DNA of 64,000 nucleotides from Lateolabrax maculatus (GCA_031216445.1 CM062214.1:28469001-28533000); one strand, 5' to 3'; counted from the stretch's first letter, positions 23,677 through 35,019 are shown. Notes: generated from the letters alone by a model not told the origin. Numbers and translations are program-made.

Positions 23677-24410
23677 ATGGCCGATAATGAAGTTGTACAT
23701 ATAAAAATCCTGCTACGGTTCAGGTAGAAGTAACTGAACCCGATAAGCCCGAGGCAAAGAAGAGCCGGCTGACAGAGAGAGCTGCTGAAGCAAAGGTGGC
23801 TCAATCGATGAATGAGATAAAAGTGAAATTCGCTTAACTCACAAGTGATAAGAATCACATAGATTCCCTAATGGTAGATTAAAGGAAATATAGCTATAAA
23901 ATATAAGCGCAACAATGTTTTAGTGTATTCAAATTGCTCATTAAGGAATTTACAAACCTTTCTAACTCTTTGGAAGAAGAGAAAGACCAAGAGAAAGAGC
24001 ATCTAGAGTGGTATCTCCCTTTTTAAAGATGTATTTTAAAAATGGATTGTTCAAGCTGTATGAATAGATCAAGCGTCTTCTGCACAGCTCGAATAAGTGT
24101 ATTTGAGGCAAAAGCAGTATCAGTAGAATTAATTAGCAGGAAGGGCTCAAAGAGATATTCCAGTGGTGGGAGTAGGTTTTCTACAGCCTCATCAGCACGT
24201 TTAAAGATTGAAACTGGGAGAACAGCACTCATGGCACATCCAGATGCATTGGAAAAGAAGCATGTACTTGAAAGACAAGAAGTAGAACTGAAAGCAAAAA
24301 AAAAGGAATCTCTCCAAGCTGAACAGGAAACACTTGCTCTTAAAACAGATATTGAAGCTGCCACAGCCAAAAGAGAAACAGAGGCTTTGGAGGAAGTCAG
24401 ACATGAGCCT
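23677..24410 (+). pseudogene. BEL/Pao gag remnant, N-terminal part
   Basis: The likely start ATG is at 23,677. After eleven codons the frame slips, then continues through a Lys/Glu-rich region typical of BEL gag N-termini and reaches stops near 23,836. A second open stretch (24,042-24,410) encodes an Arg/Lys/Glu/Ala-rich coiled-coil segment with ALEKKHVLERQEVELKAKK-like heptads. That ORF's last ~10 codons come from an inserted SINE tail. Not functional. Confidence 0.75.
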
Positions 24411-24520
24411 ACTGTGCCCGGCCGGACCATTTGCTGCATGTAATTCCCCTACTCTCTTCCCCCACCTTTCCTGTCCCTCTCCCCTGTACCTATCAAACAA
24501 ATGGCAAAAAACAGATCTTT
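24410..24520 (+). mobile_element. tRNA-derived SINE 3' tail, inserted in BEL gag
   Basis: 'tttgctgcatgtaattcccc', a CCTTTCCTGTCC-type pyrimidine stretch, and 'ctatcaaacaaatggcaaaa' correspond to the 3' end of a common fish tRNA-derived SINE family, remembered as '...ctgcatgtcattcc ... tatcaaataaaggc...'. The tRNA-like head is absent, so the copy is 5'-truncated. It interrupts the retrotransposon gag reading frame. Confidence 0.6.
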
Positions 24521-24524
24521 AAAA

Positions 24525-24845
24525 AAACAAAATATCTTATTGTATATCAAAACTGTGGGTCGGAACTGAACAACTTCTCAGTTGATTAATTACCTCAGGA
24601 AACATTTTCCTAATGAGTTTATGGTCTCAGTCGCTAGTTTCAAGTCTTCTTCAGTACAGCAGGATGTTCATTTAGTAAATTATGGTCCCGTTTAGAGGAA
24701 AATAGACGCTAACGCAGCGTATGCCTTAGGGGATACCTTGTGATTGACAGGTCACACCCACTGCAACTGACAATCAGGATAGAGGCAGCGCTACCATCTG
24801 GTCCAAGTAACGTCAGCAAGAGAGAATTGGTCAGAAGTTGTCAGT
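24525..24845 (+). mobile_element. Dispersed repeat relic nested in BEL gag
   Basis: The phrases 'gtgggtcggaactgaacaac', 'tacctcaggaaacatttt', 'tagtttcaagtcttcttc' and 'accttgtgattgacaggtca' form an ordered set that I recognise from a recurrent fish interspersed repeat. Gag-like coding signal stops before it and resumes at 24,850, which supports an insertion. No transposase. Class unknown. Confidence 0.55.
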
Positions 24846-24849
24846 GTAT

Positions 24850-25170
24850 GGACCGCTAATAGGATAGCAAAAGTAAAGAGATTGCTTGAAGAAAATGTTG
24901 GATATCAGCCTTCGATTGCTGCTGCTTGCCTAGAGAAAAATTTGAATTGTAACACCTTCAAGAGTGGAGACAGAAAGGCTTTGCATGCCTTTGCAATTGT
25001 CCTTAGGGGATGTTGTAACATAATGCAAGATGTTGAATTCCTGGACGAAATGAATAGCCCATTGGTTCTGAAACAAGTAACATCAAAACTTCCCTTCAAG
25101 CTCAGGAAGAATTGGAGAGCAACTGCTTATTTTGAGCAGAAAAAACAAAGAACCAAGTTCAAATAATTGT
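24850..25170 (+). pseudogene. BEL/Pao gag remnant, central part
   Basis: The forward frame (from ATG 24,882, 94 codons) contains a Leu/Lys-rich helical region with an AFAIVLRGCCNIM-like segment followed by FLDEMNSPLVLKQVTSKLP, matching the gag region that precedes the zinc knuckle in BEL/Pao elements. Reading ends in a stop at about 25,166. Confidence 0.7.
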
Positions 25171-25329
25171 TTGATTTGATAGAAAGGCTTTTGATCCTTT
25201 GTTGTTGACATCCAGGAAGTAGTACATAACAAACAGCATTAAATCTGGCCATAGTCTCACAGGAAGTGGTTTTGAAACTGTAGCAAAGCATGAAGTCAGT
25301 GATGAACAGGAATGATCTCAAATGCTTAA

Positions 25330-26085
25330 CCTGAAAGCAAGACAGCTGCTATGCACAAGCTGTGTATTTTGTGCAGGACATCATGCTTGAAGTGTGAAGT
25401 GTGTTCCCTAAAACATCCGCACATATATAAGAAGAACAATGATGGTCAAAAGGAGGATGATCCTGACAAAGACAAACAGAAAACGTCTGTAGGATTAGTT
25501 TCCATTCATGTCAATAGTGCTACTGGGGCCAGGGGTCATCAGTATTTACCTTTGCCCCAGTACAAGTTAAACCAGCGAACTCAAACCAGATAGTTCCAAC
25601 TTGTGCCTTTCTAGACCACAGAAGCACTGCATGCTTTTGTACTCAAATGCTTAAATAGCAGTTGAACGCCAAAGGAAAGAAACAAAGAATCCTATTAACA
25701 ACAGTGGGGCAAAAGAAAGAAGTTGAAACATCAATTGTCAAACTTAGAACAGCCATAGAACAGTGGGACTGTTTCAGAAGAGTCAAGATGCAGAAGATTG
25801 ACTGTGAAGTAGGATTACTCATTGGTGTAAATGCACCACAGCTGATGGAGCCATGGCAGATCATAAATAGTCAACATTGAGGTCCATATTCTGCCAAAAC
25901 ACTCCTAGGTTGGGTTGTAAATGGATTAAACTATGAGGTTACTTCTGAGGTGCAGACTGCTTCGTGTGCTATTGTAAATCCAATTTCAGTGATGGAACTG
26001 AATGAGCTTATGGTTCAACCGTATAACCATGACTTTCCTGAAAAACAATGTGATGAAGGGAATGAGATGTCAGGTTTTTGAAATC
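25330..26085 (+). pseudogene. BEL/Pao zinc-knuckle and protease remnant
   Basis: A Cys cluster (KLCILCRTSCLKCEVC pattern, about 25,357-25,404) is the decayed knuckle. Further on, a retropepsin-like motif reads FLDHRST (about 25,606) where active family members have a D-[S/P]-G-[S/A]-type box, so the active site looks altered. The segment LLIGVNAP ... GWVVNG (25,815-25,930) is typical of the BEL protease-RT linker. Several stops and shifts. No function expected. Confidence 0.7.
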
Positions 26086-26089
26086 ACAG

Positions 26090-27000
26090 TCGGACACTAT
26101 CAATTTGAGCTCCCATTCAAACAGTTAAAATCTGAAGATACCTAATAATCGGCAACTTGCAGAGCAATTCTTTGAAAAGGAATCTCCAAAGAAACAAGGT
26201 GTTTCATGAAGGATACAGCACATTCTTGGAGGGTGTGATCAAACCTACCACATCATGGGGTAGATTTTGACATGAGCCACTATCTTTGATAGCAGATGTA
26301 AAAGGGAGGTTTCACCAAGTGAAGCTTCCCCCATCACACAGGCATTATTTCATATGTCTCTGGTGGCCTGGAGATGAGGTCACACAACCCTTAGTAGAAT
26401 AAAATATGACTGTTAGCTACTTCAACTAGCTGCACAAGTTATAGTCTGCAAACTGCAGATGATAACATAGATGTGTTCTCTGTTGAAGCCACTGACACTG
26501 TCAAGAGAAACTTCTATGTTGATGATTGTCTAAAATATGTTTATACAGAGGAAGAGACTGTGTCACTGCAAATAATTGAAAGATTTATGTGCAATGGGAG
26601 GATTTAACATAACAAAATGGTTAAGTAACAGCAGAACTGTGTTGGCTTCCATTCTTGAAAGTGAAAGAGCCAAAGAGGATTTGGAGACATAAAAAAGCCT
26701 TCCTATTGAGGGAGCATTGGGAATCCCATGGCATGTGGAAGATGATGTTTTCAAATTTCAAGTCTCTCTGAAATCCCAGTCAGTCACAGGACAAGGCATA
26801 TGTGGTACAGTAGGCTCTGTATTTGATCCACTTGGATTTCTTTTCCCTGTTTGGATTTATTGCAAAGCTCATTCTGCAGGAGCTAATTATGGATTGGATG
26901 AGGAAATTACACAGGCCCTGAAGAAACTATGCCAGAAATGGATTACAGGATTGAAGAAGATGGAGGACTTTCAGATTGATCGCTATCAAACCAAAAACAT
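26090..27000 (+). pseudogene. BEL/Pao reverse transcriptase remnant
   Basis: Recognisable blocks: an SLIADVKGRFHQVKLP-like palm motif (26,285-26,325) holding the first catalytic Asp, an FICLWWPGD-like segment (about 26,350), and the intact FYVDD catalytic box (26,512-26,526). Further downstream come the thumb and connection, with VGSVFDPLGFLFPV-type text (26,807-26,850). Many stops and frame changes; the piece is dead. Confidence 0.8.
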
Positions 27001-27288
27001 TCGGATGCATTAAGTCTGGACAGTTGCATCATTTCAGTGATGCAAGTGAAAGTGGGTATGGTGTTGTCACATCCCTTAGGATGATAACACCCAACAGTGT
27101 TGTTCACTTAGCTTTTGTCACAGGAAAGGAGCGTGTTGTCACTTTCACCAGATTGGAGCTCGCTGCAGCTGTGCTGGCAGTACGCATGGAGAAGATGATT
27201 TCCCTCTCCATAAGTCTGTATTTTGGACAGACTGTACATACTTACTTTGATGCCCTGAGGTCTCTTTTGGACCTGAGCCCCCTTTAAA
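27000..27288 (+). pseudogene. BEL/Pao RNase H-like remnant, truncated
   Basis: The frame opening at 26,976 has HHFSDASESGYGVV (about 27,028-27,069), the first RNase H Asp motif of BEL elements, and then TRLELAAAVLAVRM. The next expected FWTDS-type motif is frame-shifted near 27,220. Element homology ends abruptly at about 27,288. Integrase is missing. Confidence 0.75.
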
Positions 27289-27610
27289 AATCCTCCGTAA
27301 TCCAAACACTGGCTACAATCATAAAAAGCTTTTCTAGAGTTGTGTCACATCTTTGGGAACTGCTCAGCGCTGACCTGCTGTTGCCTTCTCTTGTTCCTGG
27401 ACAGGTTGTTGTTGTCATTGTTAGAAATTCCTCATGTGTGTCTGGCATCTGGCTGTGTGTGAATTGACTACCAAGATGATTTAGAAGAACTTTCTGCAGT
27501 TCAGAGGGCATGAATGCAACAGTTTCCATCTTATCCACAGAGGAGGAGAAAAGCTCCACAGGCAGCCGGTCTTCATGTTTATTTTTCTTCCCCAAATGAA
27601 AAAACGTCAA
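27284..27610 (-). CDS. Unassigned 108-codon ORF at the BEL breakpoint
   Basis: The frame starts at 27,610 and ends beside the retrotransposon breakpoint. The predicted product is hydrophilic and of mixed composition (LPVELFSSSVDKMETVAF, DTHEEFLTMTTTTCPG), without low complexity. I recognise no domain, and no splice junction clearly flanks it. It could be part of an old exon, of another mobile element, or chance. Confidence 0.15.
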   Translation of the reverse strand: MTFFHLGKKNKHEDRLPVELFSSSVDKMETVAFMPSELQKVLLNHLGSQFTHSQMPDTHEEFLTMTTTTCPGTREGNSRSALSSSQRCDTTLEKLFMIVASVWITEDF

Positions 27611-27619
27611 CCAGCAGGG

Positions 27620-28375
27620 ATCTTGTCTTCATCTGTTTGGCCCCCGGCCAGCCGTTACACTCACACCGACTGCTGAGCTGCAGCAAGACGACCACACGAG
27701 AAATTACTGTCAAACTGAAGCTGCCACTGTAGCTTTTATGTACATTTTTAGGCATTTCCAGTTGACATTTAGTTGAGTGCTCTTAACCTTCAGCTTGAGT
27801 GCTGTACAGAGACTGAGTGAGTCTGAAGCCTGGAGTCTTACCAACTAAAGGGCACTTTCACTAAGAGAGAAAAACTGCAACTTTAAATAACAGTTCCTAC
27901 ATCAGAAAAAGTGTCCTCAAACCACGGACAGGTGAGGTTGAGACACATTTTCAATAAAGTTGTTTGCAGTTTCAGCTTTTGTCTTCAGCCTCTCTGCTCT
28001 GCTTCTATTTTTATCTCCTTTAAGCTGATGTCTGTCCCGAGGGCCATCTCTCACAATCTCTGCCTCGACTGGATAAATCCTGAGGAGAGTCAGGGGAATC
28101 CTACCGCCGGGTTTTCAGAGTCTGATCAGATTGTGATTGATTTTCCTGTTAGCACTATATGTTGGCTATACCACTGGGAGTTTGGCATAAACACAGCAAA
28201 AACTTGTGCAGAGTACATGAGTGAGATTAAAATATGTGCACGGATGTGGACATGTAAAAAGAATTCCACAGAGAACAGTGAGTCGATCCAAGACCACAGT
28301 TAACGGAAAACTGCCTCCAAAAGTTAAAAAGCGTGAAGACCCATTGAACGAAATTAAGTTCTTTATACTGTACAT
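27620..28375. other. Non-coding stretch
   Basis: No gene or recognised repeat. The ORF at 27,911-28,303 has no identifiable domain. Confidence 0.5.
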
Positions 28376-28622
28376 CAATGCACAACCTTCTTACCACAGT
28401 GTTAGGTTGTATTCTACTCTGTTACGTATAATTCATTGCATTCCTGTATTTTAATGTGTGTGTGCCTTAGATTCTTTTTTTTACTTTTACTTGTGTCTTT
28501 CTCTTTTATATACATATTGTTTGAGCATTGGTAGAGGGAGCCTGAGATTTAAAATTTGCATTGCCAGTGACTGCTTTGCTGTAATTGTTGTGCACATGTC
28601 AATTCAAATAAAGAAATACAGA
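28376..28622 (+). mobile_element. Possible LINE 3' tail
   Basis: AT-rich text ending 'tgctgtaattgttgtgcaca ... aattcaaataaagaaatac' resembles the 3' untranslated end of fish LINEs (a -GTAATT-TTGTGCA- phrase, then AATAAA and a short simple repeat). No coding part precedes it. Weak. Confidence 0.35.
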
Positions 28623-29059
28623 AGTACTATTCCAATCTCCTCTCAAAGCACTGTGGGATACTGTAGCAGGCGACATGGGACGGACCAGTGACATAACCAA
28701 TTCGCCTTAAGATCATATGGATTTGCAGAAAAGCAGACAAACATAAAGTAACGCAGCGGTGGAACAGGAAGTTTAGTCTTTCCCAGGTTTCGATAAGCAT
28801 CTGGAGGAGAAGTTTACTGTAGTTTCTGGAATCTCTTTTTTTGTTTGTGTTGGTTTGTTCCTCGACCTCAGGTTTACAGATACAAAGTTCTTTGTAAATT
28901 GTTGGAGAAGGTGGTAGGTTGCTGATTTACGGTGTTTGCTAACGAGGAAGCTACTCCCTGACAAACTGCAGCTATAAGGCCGAACATTCATTTTGTAATG
29001 ATGACCCCGAGCTCTTCTATTGTTGTTTTGATAAAACCTCCACCTCTTGTGACTGGGGG

Positions 29060-29960
29060 GCATGAGGTCAGGTGTCTGCTGCACAATTAGAAGAGCAGGA
29101 AAGCTGCAGGCCCTGGTCTTGTGTCCTCAGCAACTGTAAATGGTGTGCTGCTGAACTCGCTTCTGTTTTGACTGGTATTTTTAATTGGTATGTCAACCAG
29201 TGTAAAGCACCAGCATGCTTTAAATCTGCAACAATAATTCCTGAGCCTAACAAGCCCAAGGTTAGCTGTTTGAATGACTACAGGCCTGTTGCCTTAACAG
29301 TTGCTGTAATGAAAGCCTTTGAGCGTACAGTGTGTAAACATCGGTCCAGTGCTGTGCTCGATCCCGACCTGTTTGCGTACAGGGTAAAAACATGTGGGTG
29401 GTCGTTGCTGTGTCGTCTCCACTCCATCTTACAGAATGTAGAGACCCCTGCTACCTGCGCTTGGCTACTGTTCATCAACTGTAGAACAGCTTTTCATACA
29501 ATGATTTCCACAAGGCTATAGAACAAACTTTTGCATCGAGGTTTCTATCAGTCTCTGTTTCTCTGGGTCGTGGCAGGTTGTCAAAATCCACAGCAGATTT
29601 TCAGCAGAGCTGCCCCTCAGGGCTGAGAAAGGAAAGAAAACTCACCAAAGACTTTTCTTTCTAAAACAGCTTAGGACATTTTTAGTGTCAAGGGTTGCAA
29701 TGTTACAGTTCTACAGTGCTCACTTTCTCAATAAGTGTATAGTATGGTTATTCAATAGCCCACAAGAAAAAGCTGCTGGACAGAGTCGTACACACATCTT
29801 CAAAAATAATTGGCTGTGAACTTCCCACCGTCTCTGAATTATAGTACATCTGCATTCAGAGGAAAGTTCTGAAGGACTCCTCACAACCGGCCAACCCTCT
29901 ATAAAACCATCTCCCTTTGGCAGTAAAGTTAGAACTTTCTGACTCTAACTTTCTCTGTGA
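29060..29960 (+). pseudogene. LINE (jockey/CR1-L2-like) ORF2 relic with internal deletion
   Basis: A frame from 29,083 gives GKAAGPGLVSSATVN, then shifts near 29,140 into WCAAELASVLTGIFNW...FKSATIIPEPNKPK, LNDYRPVALT (29,269) and FINCRTAFHTMI. The FINC segment is the palm motif, where the first catalytic Asp should stand; it is Asn here (29,477-29,479). After an in-frame TAG (29,519) the frame continues to APQG (29,612-29,623). The catalytic DD-box part that should follow is absent: the next sequence (29,627 on) reads like the C-terminal region of the same LINE type. Clade assignment is from memory. Confidence 0.75.
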
Positions 29961-29964
29961 TCAT

Positions 29965-30670
29965 TTATTTGAACTGTTGATATGTCCGATCACACAGCTG
30001 CTGTGATTAATCTGGATTTAGGTTGATTGGGAAAGTAAAGACGCTGTCCTAAAACGACCTGGAAATGCAGTCTCAAAGACAGGACAGGAAGGTGAAGCAG
30101 CTGAAGCTGAGAGGCGTTATCTCATCGGCAGAGACTCTCTGAGGCTCTGCTGAACCCCCCTGAGGATCCTGTATAGAAAAGCCAAAAATAGGCGAGTCAA
30201 GCTGGTAGATAAATGTGAGGCAATGGATGTAAAGGAACACTCCTTTTGAGTATCAAATACTCTCCCTCATGGGTTTGAAAGGTGGCTCTGAAAAGTTGCA
30301 AAAGTTGCATCTTGCTCCTTCACATCATCCTGCAGCTTCAGCTTGGATTTAATTGTGACCTAGTTTTATTTAAAGCATCAAAACATCAATAGAGGCTTCT
30401 TCAATCACTGCTGCAGCAAAGCAGGATAAAAAAATGGAGAAAACGTGATGGAGTGCCACACAAGCTGCCCTACAGGATAGAAAAGGAGTCGGCCTCTGCC
30501 TGCCTCTGAATGGATGAATACTTCCCTGTGAGGTGAAGTAATTCTACTTTAAATCTGAGTCACATAATAAAAGTATTTTAATCATAACCAGGGTTTGGAA
30601 CTGTTTCACCATAAATACATCATGATTTCTGCACACTGGTGTCCCATTTACTTTACACTTGGCTTTTTTT
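29965..30670. other. Non-coding stretch
   Basis: Nothing recognised. Confidence 0.5.
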
Positions 30671-30674
30671 AAAT

Positions 30675-30905
30675 ATCAAATATAGATCTTAAATGATTAG
30701 TTGAACAATCAATTTGACATATGGACATAATTTGAATATTCATTTAAGTCATTTATCAAACAAAGAAGTCAAACTGGTTACAACTTCTCAACCGTTAGTT
30801 GGACAAAACACTGAATCTGAAGATGTCACTTTAGAAAATTGTGATCAACATTTTTACTATTTTCAGACATTTTTAAGGCTGACAATAATCTGCAGTTGCA
30901 GCCCT
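30675..30905 (+). repeat. TCAGAAA/CATTAAT family, copy 2
   Basis: 'gattagttgaacaatcaatt', 'aagtcatttatcaaac', 'gttacaacttctcaa' and 'aggctgacaataatctgcag' follow the phrase order of the same dispersed teleost repeat as at 5.78 kb, from its other portion. The ORF through it is incidental. Confidence 0.5.
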
Positions 30906-30909
30906 GATC

Positions 30910-33165
30910 AGACAGCTAGCCAGTCTGCCCAAAGTGCATTAAGTGGCTCAGTCTCAATCTGATGCAGCTGGACTGGAGCAGATTATCAACTGAAATGAGA
31001 CAAAACTGTTCTGTGAGTTAATAGCAGAGTGACTATAAGAGAATTTGTTGTCTTATTTAAATCAAAACCCGGGATTGGAAAATACTGAATGTGCTTAACT
31101 TGCAAAGTGCCTCTATAAACACACAGTGACGGCATCAATTTATTCTGAAGCTCCTTTCACTGGCGATAAAAAGCACAGATTAGAGCCTCTGATAAAACCC
31201 AGAAATTAAAAGTAAAGTGCAGATAATTGTTTATAAAAATTAAAAGAAGAAGGTGTCGTTGCAATACTTTTCTTCTTCCAGTCCTTTTGAGCCATGTGTC
31301 TATTTCCACTCAGCTGCTCCAGCCCCAGTATGGATCAGCTCAGTGGATTGTACTTTGAACTGGGCATTAAGTATGCTGATTAATACTACTGCTCAATAGG
31401 CACAGTTATGTAATTACTGAAAGTAAACTTAAGGAATTACTACAGTCATCCGCTGGATGCTGTTGGTTACTGTTACTGTTCTCAGGACAGCTGCACAGAT
31501 ACAGATGTATTCCAGATGTAGAGAGTCTGCCCTACGAGTACGGACAGAGGATGAAAGCTAATACAGTGTATGACAGCTTACTGTCACTTCACGTCAGAGC
31601 ACCCAAAAAGGCAAAATATTGGCATGTGATGCCTGTAAACTCGGCAACCTGAGTTACATTGTTTTGCATCCAGGCTGGAAAGCTGAAAAATCGCCCTCTA
31701 TTATGCAATGCGTTTCCCACACCGGTCTGGAGAACGGTTAAGGCAGTTTATAACACAACAAGCGTTCACCATCCCACCTGTTGGATAAGATATAACCACG
31801 ACGTCTACCTCCGTTGATGCTCCTCTGTCTCTACAGCAGCTTCCTCATCCTAAAATCCCACAGAGCTCATGTCACGATCCTGTTCTCTAATGCAAAACAT
31901 GTTGGGAGGGAACAAACAAAAGAAAACTTGCCGTGGCTCTCGGGGGGCTCCGTAATAAACAGATTAATTCAGAGGACAGCAAATATCCTGGAGTAAACAG
32001 AGTAAAACATTGACATGTAATCATGTATCAAGGACGTTTCCAATCTTTTCTACAGCCCTTCACTATAAAGTGAGTCTCAGAGGACTTTGTGATTTTAATG
32101 GTGTAGTGATTGATCTTCCTTTTCCACTGAGCACTCAAGGTTATTTAAAATGTTTCTGTTGCATTTCTCATATAAGCCAGAAGACAAACCAAATATTTGA
32201 AATATCACACACACTGCACAGAATACATAATGAGACATTTAAAGCCCATTTTTAGACACACTGCAGAAGACAAATTCACACGTCTACTTAATGTCTTTTA
32301 AACCGATAAAATGAAAATCACAATTAAAATCCGCCTCACAACAGTCGGAGCGCTTATTAAAATGTTCCTCCTCAGTTATTATCATTATGCTGAATCATGT
32401 GAGACTTTGCTAATGTTCGTAACAGAGACTTCAAAGACTGAACCACGGCGTGGTAATGGTGCGGGCCCGAGCTGCCGTTACATTCAGGCGGATACGTTGG
32501 TCTCTAGCAGGGAAAATTAAATCCCCCTCCCCCAGGCAATTTCAGAATGAAGATGGAAATAGAGTGTAACAAGGGAAAATTTGGCCTGATATCAGGCAAA
32601 GTAGGAGCTGCTCTCAGGAATAAAACAAGCTTTTTAGTGGGATATCTCATTCTGTCAGAAGGGAAATATCCATCAGAATGGATCATCGAATGTGCTTAAA
32701 ATGAAAAAGGTCATTCTGCCAAGTGGAGACAAGAAATAAATGCATCAAAAAATTAGTTTAAATGAAAATATCTCATTCTGTCGGGTAGAAAATACAACAA
32801 TGGAGGACCAGGACGACTAAGTGCTAATAATGGTTTTATAGTGCGGTGCATTTTGAAGTTGTTTGTAATGAAACGTGTGTACTTTCCGTGTTGGCTGCTG
32901 CTTTGAGCTAAACAACAGTAGCAATCCAAGGTGAACTGTAAAACGTTTTTCGATTGGTCCAATACTTTGGTTAATGAAATACAAAACGTTTTTAATGAAT
33001 GTATCTCAAAACATTGTGGTTTTGTGTTGGGGGGGGCTTATGTTCCCAGGGTCCTATGCTGATGTTAGACACCTTGTGGTAATCAGTGCATTTAAAGGTG
33101 TATATGTTTGATATGTGAAGCAGGTTTAATACGATGACTGACAGAGACGAGTGCCGTTCAGGCAT
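30910..33165. other. Non-coding stretch
   Basis: No gene. 'atatctcattctgtc' occurs twice (about 32,642 and 32,768, ~126 bp apart), a weak tandem or repeat signal. 31,020-31,440 is repeat-poor and TAAT-bearing; nothing firmer can be said. Confidence 0.5.
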
Positions 33166-33169
33166 CTTT

Positions 33170-33425
33170 GTAAATAACCAAGATGGCTGCCGCCGATGCG
33201 GAGCATTCTCCAGCCGGCTGCAGTGGCAGTATAAAACGAACTGGATGGTACATTTTCTCTAAAAGAAGAACAAACAACTGCACTTAAATGTCCTGTTGAT
33301 AAGAAATAATCAAGTTGTTGCTCTGATTGGTTGTCTCTGCCTGTCGATAACGCCCCTTGGAAATCGAAAATGAACTGAGAGCTTCCAGATTAATACGCAT
33401 TTGCGAATTAGTCTGGCGATGATGG
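33170..33425. repeat. Dispersed repeat relic
   Basis: 'aagatggctgccgcc', 'ctctgattggttgtctctgc' and 'agtctggcgatg' are phrases I associate with a fish interspersed repeat. No coding capacity. Confidence 0.35.
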
Positions 33426-33439
33426 GCTACAATTCTCTA

Positions 33440-34250
33440 TCTTGGTAGACAATTACGCGGCTATGATTTCTGTGCAGTACATGAAAGAATATTGCTCTTC
33501 CTTCCTTTCTCATTCTCATTAAACATAATTCAGGCAGCAATTACGTTCCCCTCCAAACGTCCCTGACAAAAGAAATTAGTAGCATATAAATGTAATTTCT
33601 AGAGGACAGGGCGGGCAGACTCCACCAGCGTCCAGTGTCTTTCTCTCTTATTTTTGTTGCCAACCTAAATATAAATTGCTCTTTACTTCCTCCCTTTTTG
33701 TAATGGAAATTCAAGCTAGTAATGAACACCATGATAGGGGCTATCTGCCTGCCACTTTTAACAATAGGTTAATGAAAGCCGAGAAATATTATTAATGTTT
33801 TTCCACAAGTAATAACAAAATACTTAAGTCAACTCTATCAGCACCATCAAAGGCAAACACAAGCACACATCTCCAACAGCTCTTCAAAATACAGTCCACG
33901 TCTCTCCGGGGTGCACTAATAAACTTGTATTAAATGTGAAGTATTTCACTTCATTAGCTCCGAGATGCCTGCCTCACTTCTGAATGTCACCCTCATTGCT
34001 GGGGTGATAACAGCTGCTTATTATTAAGGTCCTGTGGGCCTTTTTTTAACAGGACAGCCCAAACAGCTCAGATGAGATTCCTCGGATATTGTTTGCCTCC
34101 TCGGAGCGGCACGGAGCGTCGCTCTGTTTGCTTTTTGCGCCTGCAGATACAGACATTCGAATGTGCAATTAGATTTATTCAGAGTACCCCGGCACATGAT
34201 GATTGACTCGCAAGTGCCGCAGCTCAATCCTTAACCTGTATTCTGAAAGC
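33440..34250. promoter_or_regulatory. Candidate conserved non-coding element block
   Basis: About 800 bp without microsatellites or recognised repeats, rich in TAAT/ATTA and ATTTGCAT-like homeodomain-type words and of even composition. This is the look of vertebrate developmental enhancers. Conservation cannot be seen from one sequence, so this is inference from texture only. Confidence 0.25.
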
Positions 34251-34254
34251 GACG

Positions 34255-35015
34255 GCCTTTCTCTTCCTCTGGAGGTGAATCCTCGTTGTCCCCTCAGGAC
34301 GGGTCCTGCCGGCTGTTTTCAGATCACATCTGAGATTAATTGTGTTTCTGGTTTCCCGTCACTTCCTGTAAATCCATCCTCCTCGCTCTCGCTGCTTCCC
34401 TTCATGACACAAAGAAACAAACAGAGAGACGGCTGCTGCTGCTCAGCTCCCTGCGGCTTCACGCCTCACCTGAATGCATGCAGTTTAGTGGCGTGCTGCA
34501 CATGTCTCTCATGTTACAGCTGTTGCTGCTGTTTGTCTTTGTTAGTCCTGCTGAGGGCATGGCAGGGAATACAGTCAACTGTGCAGCTGATTTCTCCTCT
34601 CTGCCATCTTCCTGCTGCCACCTGAAGAGACGACATCCATCCAAACACCTGGTGCTTTCATTTACATGAAGCTCGTGGAATCAGATGCCACACAGGACAC
34701 CGTTTATTTTATGTGGGATTAAAACCCTCCTCCAGTCGAGAACTCCTTTTCTCCTTGTTGCTGGAGCTTCACTGTGCAGAATGATGCCTGTGCAGAGTTT
34801 GTCAATAAAACCATATCACACACAAATTATTATTCCAGTCATAAAACATGATTATATCTTTAAATTTGTCACTGAACAAACAAGACAACCGATATGGACA
34901 GAGGGCTGGTGTGTGTGAATCCCTGTAAAGCTGTTTAATCCAACTCCAGAAAGTCTGGCACATAACCGCACACAAAACACGTTACATTTGTCATTTGTAC
35001 AATTTGTTATTTGTA
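34255..35015. other. Non-coding stretch
   Basis: Overlapping ORFs at 34,203-34,669 on both strands lack domains. Nothing else recognised. Confidence 0.5.
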
Positions 35016-35019
35016 GAGT

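Larger units (their letters stand above)
23200..27288 (+). mobile_element. BEL/Pao LTR retrotransposon, broken and 3'-truncated
   Basis: Conceptual reading of the three forward frames gives, in order, a gag-like coiled region, a zinc-knuckle-like Cys patch, a retropepsin-like segment, a reverse transcriptase with an intact YVDD box (26,515-26,526), and the start of an RNase H-like domain, as in BEL/Pao elements. The frame changes often and many stops are present, so it is dead. 'ttggcagaaacc' at about 23,606 may be the primer-binding site, placing the 5' LTR end near 23,605; the LTR start is not resolved. The element stops in the RNase H region near 27,288, with no integrase and no 3' LTR found. 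A SINE tail and another repeat interrupt gag at about 24.41-24.84 kb. Confidence 0.85.
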
